Translations under genes and position numbers: made by a program
Notes under the pieces: generated by a model
Database searches by the model: none
Seen by the model: the letters and a program-made list of their open reading frames with translations, nothing else
Told to the model about the DNA's origin: nothing
Assembly: GCF_014650895.1 (NCBI RefSeq)
Contig: NZ_BMVV01000005.1
Location: 124,001 to 188,000 of the forward strand
DNA: 64,000 nucleotides
Direction: 5' to 3'
Origin: Streptomyces omiyaensis
GTDB taxonomy: Bacteria; Actinomycetota; Actinomycetes; Streptomycetales; Streptomycetaceae
In this document: piece after piece, positions 20,901-29,858 of the stretch
How the letters are laid out: every line of letters starts with the position of its first letter
Numbering within the stretch: position 1 is the first letter of the stretch

Positions 20901-23900
20901 CGCGAGGAGGCCCTGTGCCGGGTCTTCGCGGACGTCCTGGGACTCGCGTCGGTGGGCGTGGACGACGACTTCTTCGCCCTGGGCGGCGACAGCATCGTCT
21001 CGATCCAGCTGGTGACCCGGGCCCGCAAGGAGGGCCTGGTCCTGACCCCGCGCGACGTGTTCGAGCGGCGGACGGTCGCGGCGCTGGCGCTCGCGGCCCG
21101 GACGCCGGAGGAGAAGGAGGCCGGTGCGGCGGTCGACGCGGACGCGCCGCTGGTGGTCCTCGACGAGGCCGGACGGGCGGCCCTGGAGCGGGTGTTCCCG
21201 GGCGCCGGGGAGGTGCTGCCGCTGGCACCGCTCCAGGAGGGCCTGTACTTCCACGCCCAGTACGACGACCGGGCGCTCGACGTCTATCTGATGCAGAACT
21301 TCGTGGAGCTGCGGCACGCCGTGGACACGGCCGCGCTGCGCTCGGCCTTCGACGCGATGCTGCGCCGCCACCCGAACCTGCGCTCCGCGTTCTGGCACGA
21401 GGGCCTGCCGGGCCCGGTGCAGGTGGTGCCCGCGGAGTGGGAGCTGCCGTGGGAGGTCCGTGACCTGACGGCGCTCGACCGGGCGGGGCAGGACGAGGCG
21501 CAGCGGGAGTTCTCGCTGGCCGACGCGGCGACCCGGTTCGACCTGTCGGTGCCGCCGCTGATGCGGGTGACGCTGCTGAAGTTCGCCGAGGAGCGCTGGA
21601 TGCTGTGCGTGACGCAGCACCACATCCTGACGGACGGCTGGTCGGAGTCGCTGTTCTTCGAGGAGCTGTTCGCGCTGTACGGGGCGGGCGGGCGCGAGGA
21701 GGTGCTGCCGCCGGTCACGCCGTACCGGGAGTACCTGCGCCGGCTGGCCGGCACGGACCGGGAGGCGGCGCGGGCCGCGTGGCGCGCCCATCTGTCGGGC
21801 CTCGACCAGGCGACGCTGGTGGCGCCGGCGGATCCGGCGCGGCGGCCGGTGACGGCCGAGGTGGTGGACATCGCGCTCGGCGAGGAGGCCAGCGACCGGC
21901 TGCGGTCGTTCGCGCGGGGCTGCGGCGTCACCCTGAACACGGTCCTGTCGGCGGCGTGGGCGCTGTCGCTGTCCGGTATGACCGGGCGGGACGACGTGGT
22001 GTTCGGCGCGACGGTCTCGGGCCGTCCGGAGGACGTGCCGGGCGTCGACCGGATGATCGGCATGTTCATGAACACGCTGCCGTTCCGGGTGACGCTGCGT
22101 CCCTCGGAGACGCTGCGGGACCTGCTGGTCCGGATGCAGGGCGAGCACGCGGAGCTGCTGCCCCACCACTACCTGGGGCTCGGTCCGATCCAGCAGGGCA
22201 CGGGGATCGGGCAGCTCTTCGACACGCTGTACGTGTTCCGGAACACGCCGCTGGACGACGCGGCGCGCGAGGAGGCGGTGGAGCGGTACCGGATCGGCCG
22301 GACGCACAGCGTCGACGGCACGCACTACCCGCTGACGCTGGCGGTCACCCCGGGGCGGTCGCTGGAGCTGAGCCTGGCGTACCGGCCCGACCTGTACGAC
22401 CGGGAGGCGGCCCGGCGGCTCGCGGGCCGGCTGCGGCTGCTCGTGGAGCAGTTCGCGGCGGGCGGGGCGACGCCGGTGGGCCGGCTGCGGACCCTGGAGA
22501 CGGCCGAGCGGGACGCGCTGCTGGCGCTGGGCGACGACACCGGGCACGAGGTGCCGGACGTGCCGCTGGTGGAGCTGTTCGCGCGGCAGGCGGCGCGGAC
22601 GCCGGAGGCCACGGCGCTGGTCTTCGAGGACGAGCGGCTGACCTACGCGGAGCTGGACGAACGGGCCAACCGGCTGGCGCGGGCGCTGATCGCGCGCGGG
22701 GCGGGCCCCGAGCGGACGGTGGCGCTGGGGCTGCCGCGCTCGGCGGACTTCGTGGTGGCGCTGTTCGCGGTCCTGAAGGCGGGCGCGGCGTACCTGCCGC
22801 TGGACCTGGACCACCCGGTGGACCGGCTGGCCGCGATGGTCGAGGACGCGCTGCCGGTCTGCCTGGTCACGGTGGACGCGGTGGCGGGCCGGGTCCCGGT
22901 CGTGGACGGGGTGCCGCAGCTGGCCCTGGACGCCCCGGCGACGGTCGCGGAGCTGGCGGCGCTGTCCGGCGCCCCGGTCGCGGAGGAGGAGCTGACCGAG
23001 CCGCGCGACGGCCGCCACCCGGCGTACCTGATCTACACCTCGGGTTCGACCGGCCGCCCCAAGGGCGTGGTGGTGCCGGGTTCGGGTCTGGTGAACATGC
23101 TGCTCAACCACCGGGAGCGGATCTTCGACCCGGCGGTGAAGCCGGCGGGCGGGCGCCGGATGCGGGTGGCGCACACGGTGTCGTTCGCGTTCGACATGTC
23201 GTGGGAGGAGTTCTTCTGGCTGGTCGACGGGCACGAGGTGCACGTGATCGGCGAGGAGCTGCGGCTCGACCCGGCGGCCCTGACGGCGCACTACGACCGG
23301 GTCGGCATCGACGTCGTCAACGTCACCCCGTCGTACGGGCAGCAGCTGGTCGACGCGGGTCTGCTGGACGCGGACCGGCACCGTCCCGCGCTCGTCCTGC
23401 TGGGCGGCGAGGCCGTGCCCGACTGCCTCTGGACGCTCCTCAAGGAGACCGGGGGCACGAGGGGCTACAACCTGTACGGGCCCACCGAGTACACGATCAA
23501 CGCGCTCGGCGCCGACGTGGAGACCAGCGTCTCGTCCTGCGTGGGCCGCCCCATCTTCAACACCCGGGCCTATGTCCTCGACAGCGCGCTGCGGCCGGTG
23601 CCGCGCGGGGTGCCGGGCGAGCTGTACCTGGCGGGCGCGGGCCTCGCCCGGGGCTACTTCGCTCGGCCGGCACCGACGGCGGAGCGGTTCGTGGCCGACC
23701 CGTTCGGCGCCCCGGGCACGCTGATGTACCGCACGGGCGACCTGGTGCGCTGGCGCGAGGACGGGCAGATCGACTACCTGGGCCGGGCCGACCACCAGGT
23801 GAAGATCCGGGGCTTCCGGATCGAGCCGGGCGAGATCGAGTCGGCGCTCGCCGCCGCTCCGGGGGTGGCCGCCGCGGCGGTGGTCGTGCACGCCGGGGCG

Positions 23901-25223
23901 AACGGCGTGAAGCGGCTCGTCGCCTACACCGTGCCCGCGTCGGACGCGGTCCGCGCCGGCCCGGAGACGGGGACGGCCGCGCTGCGCGCGCTGCTGTCGG
24001 CGACGCTGCCGGAGTTCATGGTGCCGTCGGCGTTCGTCGAACTGGCGGCGCTGCCGCTGACGGTGAACGGCAAGGTCGACCGGGCCGCGCTGCCTGCCCC
24101 GGTGTTCGCGGACGCGGGCGGCGGGCGGCCGCCTGGGGACGCCCGGGAGGAGCTGCTCTGCGGGATCTTCGCGGACGTGCTCGGCCTGGAGCGGGTCGGC
24201 GTCGAGGACAACTTCTTCGAGCTGGGCGGGCATTCGCTGCTCGCGATGCGGCTCGTGGGGCGGATCCGCGACGAGCTGGGCGTGCCGGTCCAGGTGGCCA
24301 CGGTGATGTCGGCGCCGACGGTCGCGGACGTGGCGGCCCGGATCGGGTCGGACGCGCGCCGGGACGCGCTGCGGGTGCTGCTGCCGCTGCGCGAACGGGG
24401 CACGAAGGAACCGCTGTTCTGCTTCCACCCGGCGTCCGGCTTCAGCTGGCAGTACACGGGCCTGCTGCGCCACCTGGACGCGGACCGGCCGCTGTACGGC
24501 GTGCAGTCGCCGGGGCTGGCCGGGGAGCTGCCGGAGGTGGCCGACGTGGCGGAGCTGGCCGGGCTGTACCTGGCGGCGATCCGGGAGGTGCAGCCGGAGG
24601 GTCCGTACCACTTCGCGGGCTACTCCTTCGGCGGGACGGTGGCGCACACGCTCGCCGCGATGCTCCGGGAGAGGGGCGAGGAGGTCGCCTTCCTGGCGCT
24701 GCTCGACGCCTATCCGCCGGAGCGGGACGACTGGTCGTACCTGGACGGTCCGGACTGGCGGGAGCTGCTGGAGCGGGAGGAGAACGGCTTCCTGCTCTCG
24801 GTGGCCGGTCTCGGCGCGGAGGAGTCCGGCCGGGACGGGCTGACGCGGGAGGAGGCGGTCGCGGCGATCCGGGACAGCCAGGGCCTGCTCGCCGGGTTCG
24901 ACGAGGAGCTGCTGCGGTCGATCGTGGACACCCACGTGCACTGCGTGCGGCTGCTCTCGCGCAGCACGACCCGTCACTTCGACGGTGACGTGCTGTTCTT
25001 CACCGCCTCCCGCACGACCGCGCCGGGGGACGTGCCGGGCGCGGTGTGGCCGGCGCACGTGTCGGGGGTGCTGACCGAGCACGTCCTGGACCGGGGGCAC
25101 GACGAGCTGATGGCCCCCGAGGCGCTGGCGGAGATCGGCCCGCTCCTGGACGGGGCGCTGCGCGCGGTGGCGCTCCGGCGGGCGTCCGGGTCCCGGCCGG
25201 CCGCGGCCGGCCGGCGGAACTGA
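17970..25223 (+). CDS. Dimodular NRPS with thioesterase: C-A(cationic)-PCP / C-A(N5-hydroxyornithine)-PCP-TE
   Basis: A 2417-residue synthetase that completes the peptide. Domains: C4 1-440 ([12 protein letters not shown] type as expected after an E domain), A4 450-960, PCP4 with GGDSIVS near 1004, C5 1080-1510 (HHILTDGWS), A5 1525-2040, PCP5 with GGHSLL near 2085, and TE from 2135 with nucleophile motif GYSFGG (Ser near 2219) and a terminal DRGHDEL His. Codes by eye: A4 DTEDLGLVDK (cationic residue likely); A5 DMENLGLINK, the code known for N5-hydroxyornithine in coelichelin-type synthetases. The TE would release a linear acid, or cyclise the hydroxyornithine. Odd: PCP4 and C5 look like partners of an E domain, but module 4 has none. 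No ornithine N-hydroxylase gene is in the window. Confidence 0.95.
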   Translation: MTQARIEDMLPLSPLQQGMLFHSVYDDGAADVYTVQVSVGLAGPVDAGRLERAAAALLRRHPNLRAGFWHEGVPQPVQFVPAEVSFGLERADLTEAGAKGAAGATPEDRLAVLRRAELARRFPLHRPPLLRLVLARMAEDDHRLVITVHHILVDGWSMPLLVGDLLALYAADGDASGLPPVRPYRAYLKWLKEQDAPAAEAAWREALAGVEEATLVAAPDPARVPVRPGVRSLELSEEATARLTAAARRLGTTPSTLVQCAWGLLLGGLTGRRDVLFGLTVSGRPDEIPGVESMLGLFITTVPVRLSVRHEETVEGLLRRFRDEQNALLAHHHLGLRLIRKQSDAGELFDTLVVVENYPVDPAARETVAAGVRVTGVEAEDATHYPLTLAVSLDERALLRLEYRPDVFDDRRAGLIADRLAHVLDRIADEPGTKVGALPLLPGAESARVRGSWPGVVRDVPAGTVADVFAERAARTPGEVAVVCGGESLTFAEVDARSARLASLLAGRGVGPESVVALAVPRSAETVVAILAVLRAGGAYLPLDLDHPAERLGLMVDDARPVCVVTTARGAGLLPEAGDGPERLVLDAPETAAALAAAPVEFVSPPVVDGHPAYVIYTSGSTGRPKGVVLTHGGLSNLYAHHVADVFGPVVEATGGRRLRALHTASFSFDTSWEQLFWLIAGHELHVLDEVGRRDAEFVVAYVREHRIETMDVTPTYALGLLDQGLLDPAAHRPALLLLGGEAVPEALWSAVRAATGVMSVNLYGPTEYTVDALAADLAASATPVVGRPIGNTRAYLLDAALRPVPAGATGELYLAGHGIARGYLGRFALTAERFVADPYGAPGSRMYRTGDLARLRADGEIEYLGRADDQVKIRGFRIEPGEVESALAAVAGVGAAAVVVREDTPGVKRLVGYVTGTADPVAAREELAASLPDHLVPAAVVVLDALPFTVNGKLDRAALPAPVFGGSEGSRAPEGEREEALCRVFADVLGLASVGVDDDFFALGGDSIVSIQLVTRARKEGLVLTPRDVFERRTVAALALAARTPEEKEAGAAVDADAPLVVLDEAGRAALERVFPGAGEVLPLAPLQEGLYFHAQYDDRALDVYLMQNFVELRHAVDTAALRSAFDAMLRRHPNLRSAFWHEGLPGPVQVVPAEWELPWEVRDLTALDRAGQDEAQREFSLADAATRFDLSVPPLMRVTLLKFAEERWMLCVTQHHILTDGWSESLFFEELFALYGAGGREEVLPPVTPYREYLRRLAGTDREAARAAWRAHLSGLDQATLVAPADPARRPVTAEVVDIALGEEASDRLRSFARGCGVTLNTVLSAAWALSLSGMTGRDDVVFGATVSGRPEDVPGVDRMIGMFMNTLPFRVTLRPSETLRDLLVRMQGEHAELLPHHYLGLGPIQQGTGIGQLFDTLYVFRNTPLDDAAREEAVERYRIGRTHSVDGTHYPLTLAVTPGRSLELSLAYRPDLYDREAARRLAGRLRLLVEQFAAGGATPVGRLRTLETAERDALLALGDDTGHEVPDVPLVELFARQAARTPEATALVFEDERLTYAELDERANRLARALIARGAGPERTVALGLPRSADFVVALFAVLKAGAAYLPLDLDHPVDRLAAMVEDALPVCLVTVDAVAGRVPVVDGVPQLALDAPATVAELAALSGAPVAEEELTEPRDGRHPAYLIYTSGSTGRPKGVVVPGSGLVNMLLNHRERIFDPAVKPAGGRRMRVAHTVSFAFDMSWEEFFWLVDGHEVHVIGEELRLDPAALTAHYDRVGIDVVNVTPSYGQQLVDAGLLDADRHRPALVLLGGEAVPDCLWTLLKETGGTRGYNLYGPTEYTINALGADVETSVSSCVGRPIFNTRAYVLDSALRPVPRGVPGELYLAGAGLARGYFARPAPTAERFVADPFGAPGTLMYRTGDLVRWREDGQIDYLGRADHQVKIRGFRIEPGEIESALAAAPGVAAAAVVVHAGANGVKRLVAYTVPASDAVRAGPETGTAALRALLSATLPEFMVPSAFVELAALPLTVNGKVDRAALPAPVFADAGGGRPPGDAREELLCGIFADVLGLERVGVEDNFFELGGHSLLAMRLVGRIRDELGVPVQVATVMSAPTVADVAARIGSDARRDALRVLLPLRERGTKEPLFCFHPASGFSWQYTGLLRHLDADRPLYGVQSPGLAGELPEVADVAELAGLYLAAIREVQPEGPYHFAGYSFGGTVAHTLAAMLRERGEEVAFLALLDAYPPERDDWSYLDGPDWRELLEREENGFLLSVAGLGAEESGRDGLTREEAVAAIRDSQGLLAGFDEELLRSIVDTHVHCVRLLSRSTTRHFDGDVLFFTASRTTAPGDVPGAVWPAHVSGVLTEHVLDRGHDELMAPEALAEIGPLLDGALRAVALRRASGSRPAAAGRRN

Positions 25224-25240
25224 CGGACAATCAACACGAC

Positions 25241-25259
25241 TTAAGTTAGGCTTACCTAA
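25241..25259. promoter_or_regulatory. Iron box upstream of dhbA
   Basis: TTAAGTTAGGCTTACCTAA, a 19-bp match to the DmdR/IdeR box with one imperfect arm. It begins 17 bp after the NRPS stop, and its end is only two bases from the AAGGAG ribosome-binding sequence of dhbA (25262-25267), so it must overlap the transcription start and leave a very short leader. Confidence 0.88.
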
Positions 25260-25273
25260 GTAAGGAGATCGGT

Positions 25274-26101
25274 ATGGACGACTACGCGCCGCGCGCCACC
25301 GGGCCGGGCGGCGAGTTCGCGGGCCGCGTGGCGCTGGTCACCGGCGCCGCCCAGGGCATCGGCGAGGCGGTGGTGCGCGCGCTCTCCGCGCGCGGGGCCA
25401 CCGTGGCGGCGACCGACCGCTCGGAGCCGGAGCTGTGCCGGAGCCTCGCACGGCTCGCCGCCGGCGCCGGCACGGACCCCGCCGCGGGGCCGGTCGTCCC
25501 GTACCGGCTCGACGTCACCGCACCGGACGACGTCGCGGCGACGGTCGCCCGCGTCACCCGCGAACTCGGCCCCGTCGACGTCCTGGTGAACGTCGCCGGG
25601 GTGCTGCGGACCGGCCCCGCCGTCGAGGCGACGGACCGCGACTGGGCGGACGTCTTCGCGGTCAACACCACCGGGGTCTTCCACCTCTCCCGCGCCGTCG
25701 TCGCCGGCATGGCCGCCCGGGGCTCCGGCTCCGTGGTGACCGTCGCCTCCAACGCCGCCGGCATCCCCCGCGCGGACATGAGCGTGTACGCCGCCTCCAA
25801 GGCGGCCGCCGTCGCCTTCACCAAGTGCCTGGGCCTCGAAGTGGCCGCCCGGGGCGTGCGCTGCAACGCCGTCTGTCCCGGCTCCACCGACACGCCGATG
25901 CAGCGTGCCCTGTGGGAGGGCGAGTCCGTGCCCGGCAGCGTCCTCGACGGAGACCTCGCCGCCCACCGCACCGGGATCCCGCTGCGCCGCATCGCCCAGC
26001 CGGAGGACGTCGCCGAGGCGGTCGTCTTCCTCGCCTCCGACCGGGCCCGCCACATCACCATGCAGGACCTCTACGTCGACGGCGGCGCCACCCTGCGCTG
26101 A
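25274..26101 (+). CDS. dhbA: 2,3-dihydro-2,3-dihydroxybenzoate dehydrogenase
   Basis: A 275-residue short-chain dehydrogenase of the EntA/DhbA type. The NAD-binding motif TGAAQGIG is near residue 26, NVAG appears mid-domain, and the catalytic YAASK is near residue 175; the C-terminus ends in [11 protein letters not shown]. It would oxidise 2,3-dihydro-2,3-dihydroxybenzoate to 2,3-dihydroxybenzoate (DHB), the catechol unit of the siderophore. The ATG has a good AAGGAG site directly after an iron box. dhbC, dhbE and dhbB follow in the same direction, giving the complete four-step route from chorismate to activated DHB. Confidence 0.92.
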   Translation: MDDYAPRATGPGGEFAGRVALVTGAAQGIGEAVVRALSARGATVAATDRSEPELCRSLARLAAGAGTDPAAGPVVPYRLDVTAPDDVAATVARVTRELGPVDVLVNVAGVLRTGPAVEATDRDWADVFAVNTTGVFHLSRAVVAGMAARGSGSVVTVASNAAGIPRADMSVYAASKAAAVAFTKCLGLEVAARGVRCNAVCPGSTDTPMQRALWEGESVPGSVLDGDLAAHRTGIPLRRIAQPEDVAEAVVFLASDRARHITMQDLYVDGGATLR

Positions 26102-26163
26102 CGGTCCGCGGCCGCCACCGCACCGCGTCGCCCACCCACCTCACCGAACCAAGGAGCCCACCC

Positions 26164-27393
26164 GTGTCGACGGTCCCCCAGGTCGCCGCGCATCCGCCGG
26201 CGCCCGCCCCCATAACCGCCCCCTCCCCCACGCCCACCTCCTCCGCCGTCGGGGCCGCCACCGGCCTGCTCGACGCCTACCGCGCCGGCGACCGCTTCCT
26301 CGCCACGCCCACCCGGACCCTGCTCGCCCACGGCGTGCTGGAGGAGGTCCCGCACGGTGCCGGACCGATCGCCGGACGGGTGGCCGACGCCCTCGCCGAG
26401 GCCCGCGCCGGCCGGCGCGCCGCCGCCGTCGTGATGGGCGCCATCCCCTTCGACCAGGACGCGCCGGCCGCGCTCGTCGTGCCCGGGACCGTCCGCACGG
26501 GACCGGCCCTCGCCTCCGACCCGCTCGTCGCGCTGCCCGCCGGGGCCCCCCGCGCCGGCGCCTGGACCGTCCGCCCGCATCCGGCCCCGGAGGAGTACGC
26601 CCGGGGCGTCGGCGCCGCCGTCGACCGCATGTGGAACGGCGAGTTCAGCAAGGTGGTCCTCGCCCGCACCCTGGAGCTCACCGGCCCCGGCGAACCGGAC
26701 GTCGCCGCCATGGTCCGCCGGCTCGCCCGCCGCGACCCGCTCGGCTACACCTTCGCGCTCCCCACCCGCCCCGGCCGCACCCTGCTCGGGGCCAGCCCCG
26801 AACTCCTCGTGTCCAGACACGGCGACCGGCTGGTCTCCAACCCGCTGGCCGGCTCCACCCCCCGCAGCGACGACCTCGCCGAGGACGTGCGGCGCGCCGC
26901 GGCGCTCCTGGAATCCGCCAAGGACCTCCACGAACACGCGGTCGTCGTCGACGCCGTGCACCAGACGATGGCCCCGTACTGCTCCGCCCTCCACGTCCCG
27001 GCCCGGCCGTCGCTGATCCGCACCGCCACCATGTGGCACCTCTCCACCACGGTCACCGGCACCCTGGCCCGCCCCGAGGTGTCGGCCCTGGAGATCGCCT
27101 CCTCGCTCCACCCCACCCCGGCGGTGTGCGGGACCCCGACCCCCCTGGCCCGCCGGGTCATCCGGGAGACCGAGCCCTTCGACCGCGGCTTCTTCACCGG
27201 CATCGTCGGCTGGGGCGACGCGGACGGCAACGGCGAATGGGTCGTCACCATCCGCTGCGCCGAGGCGGAGGAGCGGACCCTGCGCCTCTACGCGGGCGCC
27301 GGCGTCGTCGCCGCCTCCGTCCCCGAGGACGAGACCGCCGAGACCGCCGCCAAGTTCCGCACCTTCCTCGACGCCGTGGGGGCCTCCCTGTGA
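26164..27393 (+). CDS. dhbC: Isochorismate synthase
   Basis: A 409-residue member of the chorismate-binding family (EntC/DhbC). Landmarks are [77 protein letters not shown] and the C-terminal [25 protein letters not shown] with [17 protein letters not shown], all typical of isochorismate synthases. It converts chorismate to isochorismate, drawing from the shikimate pathway. The GTG start at 26164 follows an AAGGAG sequence, and the stop overlaps the GTG of dhbE by four bases. The N-terminal 40 residues are a Pro/Ala/Thr-rich extension. Confidence 0.93.
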   Translation: MSTVPQVAAHPPAPAPITAPSPTPTSSAVGAATGLLDAYRAGDRFLATPTRTLLAHGVLEEVPHGAGPIAGRVADALAEARAGRRAAAVVMGAIPFDQDAPAALVVPGTVRTGPALASDPLVALPAGAPRAGAWTVRPHPAPEEYARGVGAAVDRMWNGEFSKVVLARTLELTGPGEPDVAAMVRRLARRDPLGYTFALPTRPGRTLLGASPELLVSRHGDRLVSNPLAGSTPRSDDLAEDVRRAAALLESAKDLHEHAVVVDAVHQTMAPYCSALHVPARPSLIRTATMWHLSTTVTGTLARPEVSALEIASSLHPTPAVCGTPTPLARRVIRETEPFDRGFFTGIVGWGDADGNGEWVVTIRCAEAEERTLRLYAGAGVVAASVPEDETAETAAKFRTFLDAVGASL

Positions 27394-29060
27394 CCGCGCC
27401 GACCCCCGCCCCTCCGGCCCCCGGCACCGGGTCCGCCCCGTACGCCGCCCCCACCTGGCCCGCCGCGTTCGCCGAGCGCTACCGGGCGGCCGGCCACTGG
27501 GAGGGCCTCACCTTCGGCGCGATGCTCCGCGGACGCGCCTCGGCCCACCCCGACCGGGTCGCCGTCGTCGACCGCGCCGGGCCCGGCGGGACCCGGCGCT
27601 CCTGGACCTACGCCGAACTCGACCTGCGCGCCGACCGGCTCGCGGCCGGTCTCGCGGCCCGCGGCATCGGCGCCGGCGACCGCGTCGTCGTCCAGCTCCC
27701 CAACGTCGCCGAGTTCCTCGAAGTGATCTTCGCGCTCTTCCGGCTCGGCGCGCTGCCGGTCTTCGCGCTGCCCGCGCACCGCGAGTCGGAGATCACCTAC
27801 TTCTGCTCCTTCACCGGCGCGGTCGCCTACGTCGTCCCGGACACCCACGCCGGCTTCGACTACCGCACCCTCGGCACCACGGTCCTCGCCCGCTGCCCCG
27901 AGCTGCGGCACGTCCTCGTCGCCGGCGGGGACGCCGGTCCCTTCGAGGCGCTCTCCGACGTCCCCGCCGAGCCGGTCGACCTGCCCGACCCCGACCCGTC
28001 GGCCGTGGCCTTCCTCCAGCTCTCCGGCGGCAGCACCGGCGTGCCCAAGCTCATCCCCCGGACGCACGACGACTACGTCTGCTCGCTGCGCGGCTCCGCC
28101 GAGATCTGCGCGCTCGACGAGGACAGCGTCTATCTGTGCGCCCTGCCCGCAGCCCACAACTTCCCGCTCTCGTCGCCCGGTTCGCTGGGCACGCTGTACG
28201 CGGGCGGGCGGGTCGTCATGTGCCCGCAGCCCGCGCCCGACGTGGCCTTCCCGCTGATCCAGGACGAGGGCGTGACCGTCACCGGCCTCGTGCCGCCGCT
28301 CGCGCTCGCCTGGATCGACGCCGCCCCCGGCTCCGCCCACGACCTCTCCACCCTCGACGTGCTCCTGGTGGGCGGCGCCCGGCTCTCCGACGAGGCGGCC
28401 CGCCGGGTCCGGCCGGCCCTGGGCTGCACCCTCCAGCAGGTCTTCGGCATGGCCGAGGGGCTGGTCTGCTACACCCGCCTCGACGACGACCCGCGGACGA
28501 TCGTCACCACCCAGGGCCGGCCGATCTCACCGGACGACGAGATCAGGATCGTCGACGACGCGGACGAGGACCTGCCCGTCGGCACCACCGGCCACCTGCT
28601 GACCCGGGGGCCCTACACCATCCGCGGCTACTGGAACGCCCCCGACCACAACGCCCGCGCCTTCACCGAGGACGGCTTCTACCGCACCGGCGACCTCGTC
28701 CGGCTCACCCCGAGCGGCCACCTGGTCGTCGAGGGACGCGCCAAGGACCAGATCAACCGGGGCGGCGAGAAGATCGCGGCCGAGGAGGTCGAGAACCACC
28801 TCCTGGCCCACCCCTCGGTCCACGACGCCAACGTGGTCGGCGAGTTCGACCCGTACCTGGGCGAGCGCAGCTGCGCGTACGTCATCCGCCGCCGGGGCGC
28901 CGAGGAGGTGCGGGCCCTCGCCCTCAAGCGCTTCGTCCGGGACCGCGGGCTCGCCGCCTACAAGGTCCCCGACCGCATCGTCTTCGTCGACGCCTTCCCG
29001 ACCACCGGCGTCGGGAAGATCTCCAAGAAGGACCTCCGCGCGGAGAGCGCGGACACCTGA
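27390..29060 (+). CDS. dhbE: 2,3-dihydroxybenzoate-AMP ligase
   Basis: A 556-residue stand-alone adenylating enzyme of the EntE/DhbE family. It shows the phosphate loop [16 protein letters not shown] (the usual SGS-TG is here SGGSTG), the aryl-acid pocket motif [10 protein letters not shown] with the Asn used to bind the 2-hydroxyl of [22 protein letters not shown], and the terminal lysine motif [10 protein letters not shown]. It activates DHB with ATP and loads the free aryl carrier protein encoded at 5225-5494. The GTG start at 27390 overlaps the dhbC stop. The first 35 residues are Pro/Ala-rich and precede the conserved domain. Confidence 0.94.
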   Translation: MTAPTPAPPAPGTGSAPYAAPTWPAAFAERYRAAGHWEGLTFGAMLRGRASAHPDRVAVVDRAGPGGTRRSWTYAELDLRADRLAAGLAARGIGAGDRVVVQLPNVAEFLEVIFALFRLGALPVFALPAHRESEITYFCSFTGAVAYVVPDTHAGFDYRTLGTTVLARCPELRHVLVAGGDAGPFEALSDVPAEPVDLPDPDPSAVAFLQLSGGSTGVPKLIPRTHDDYVCSLRGSAEICALDEDSVYLCALPAAHNFPLSSPGSLGTLYAGGRVVMCPQPAPDVAFPLIQDEGVTVTGLVPPLALAWIDAAPGSAHDLSTLDVLLVGGARLSDEAARRVRPALGCTLQQVFGMAEGLVCYTRLDDDPRTIVTTQGRPISPDDEIRIVDDADEDLPVGTTGHLLTRGPYTIRGYWNAPDHNARAFTEDGFYRTGDLVRLTPSGHLVVEGRAKDQINRGGEKIAAEEVENHLLAHPSVHDANVVGEFDPYLGERSCAYVIRRRGAEEVRALALKRFVRDRGLAAYKVPDRIVFVDAFPTTGVGKISKKDLRAESADT

Positions 29061-29102
29061 CCGTCCCCTCCCCCCTTCCGCCCCCCTCCGAAACGGACCG
29101 CC

Positions 29103-29726
29103 ATGAGCCTCCCCGCCGTCCCGCCCTACCCGATGCCCCGCCCCGGCGAGCTGCCGGCCAACCGCGTGGACTGGACCGTCGACCCCGACCGCGCCGTGCT
29201 CCTCGTGCACGACCTCCAGAACCACTTCCTGGCCCCCTTCGACGACGGCGCCGAACCGCTCACCGCCCTCCTCGGCAACCTGAACCGGCTCCGCGAGGAG
29301 GCCGCCCGGCTCGGCGTGCCCGTCGTCTACACCGCCCAGCCCGGCGGCCAGACGCCCGAACAGCGCGGCCTCCAGCAGGACTTCTGGGGCCCCGGCGTCC
29401 CGGACGACCCGCACGCCGTCGCCGTCGCCGACGCCGTCGCGCCCGAGCCCGGCGACATCCGCCTCACCAAGTGGAAGTACAGCGCCTTCGTCCGCACCGA
29501 CCTCCTGGAGCTGCTGCGCGCCCACGGCCGCGACCAGCTGGTGATCACCGGCGTGTACGCGCACATCGGCGTCCTGATGACGGCCTGCGACGCGTGGATG
29601 CGCGACGTCCAGGCCTTCGTCGTGGCGGACGCAGTGGCGGACTTCTCCGAGCGGGAGCACCGGATGGCCCTGGAGTGGGCGGCCGGCCGCTGCGCCGTCG
29701 TCACGACGACCGACGGCGTCTTCTGA
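29103..29726 (+). CDS. dhbB: Isochorismatase lacking a carrier domain
   Basis: A 207-residue isochorismatase hydrolase. Key features: LLVHDLQNHFL near residue 34 with the catalytic Asp, TKWKYSAF with the catalytic Lys, and GVYAHIGVLMTACDAWMRDVQAFVVADAVADFS, closely resembling EntB/DhbB. It hydrolyses isochorismate to 2,3-dihydro-2,3-dihydroxybenzoate and pyruvate. EntB and DhbB normally carry a C-terminal aryl carrier domain of about 75 residues; here the protein ends at DGVF, and that function is supplied by the separate gene at 5225-5494. It is the last gene of the dhb operon and converges on the GH3 gene. Confidence 0.93.
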   Translation: MSLPAVPPYPMPRPGELPANRVDWTVDPDRAVLLVHDLQNHFLAPFDDGAEPLTALLGNLNRLREEAARLGVPVVYTAQPGGQTPEQRGLQQDFWGPGVPDDPHAVAVADAVAPEPGDIRLTKWKYSAFVRTDLLELLRAHGRDQLVITGVYAHIGVLMTACDAWMRDVQAFVVADAVADFSEREHRMALEWAAGRCAVVTTTDGVF

Positions 29727-29858
29727 CCCGCCGCCCCGCCCCCGTCCGGTGGGCCCACGGGCCACTGCGGCCGACCCCACCCGAGGCGGCTCACACCGGC
29801 GTTCCGGCCGGAGCCCGACAGCCGACGCCGGCTGCCGGGCGCGCCGGCCTCCTGGCGG

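Noticed and set aside
17613..25100. A 2495-residue minus-strand open frame opposite the second NRPS
   Set aside because: Arg/His/Pro-rich low-complexity translation with no motifs; antisense artefact of GC-rich DNA.
6925..25223. Repeated A, C and PCP domain segments as recent tandem duplications
   Set aside because: Similarity is that expected among NRPS modules; the pocket codes and C-domain types differ, so no recent duplication is claimed.
29727..29858. GTGGGCCCAC and other GC palindromes between dhbB and GH3 as a terminator
   Set aside because: The palindrome has no loop and the neighbouring repeats are short; no convincing stem was found, though a terminator is expected there.
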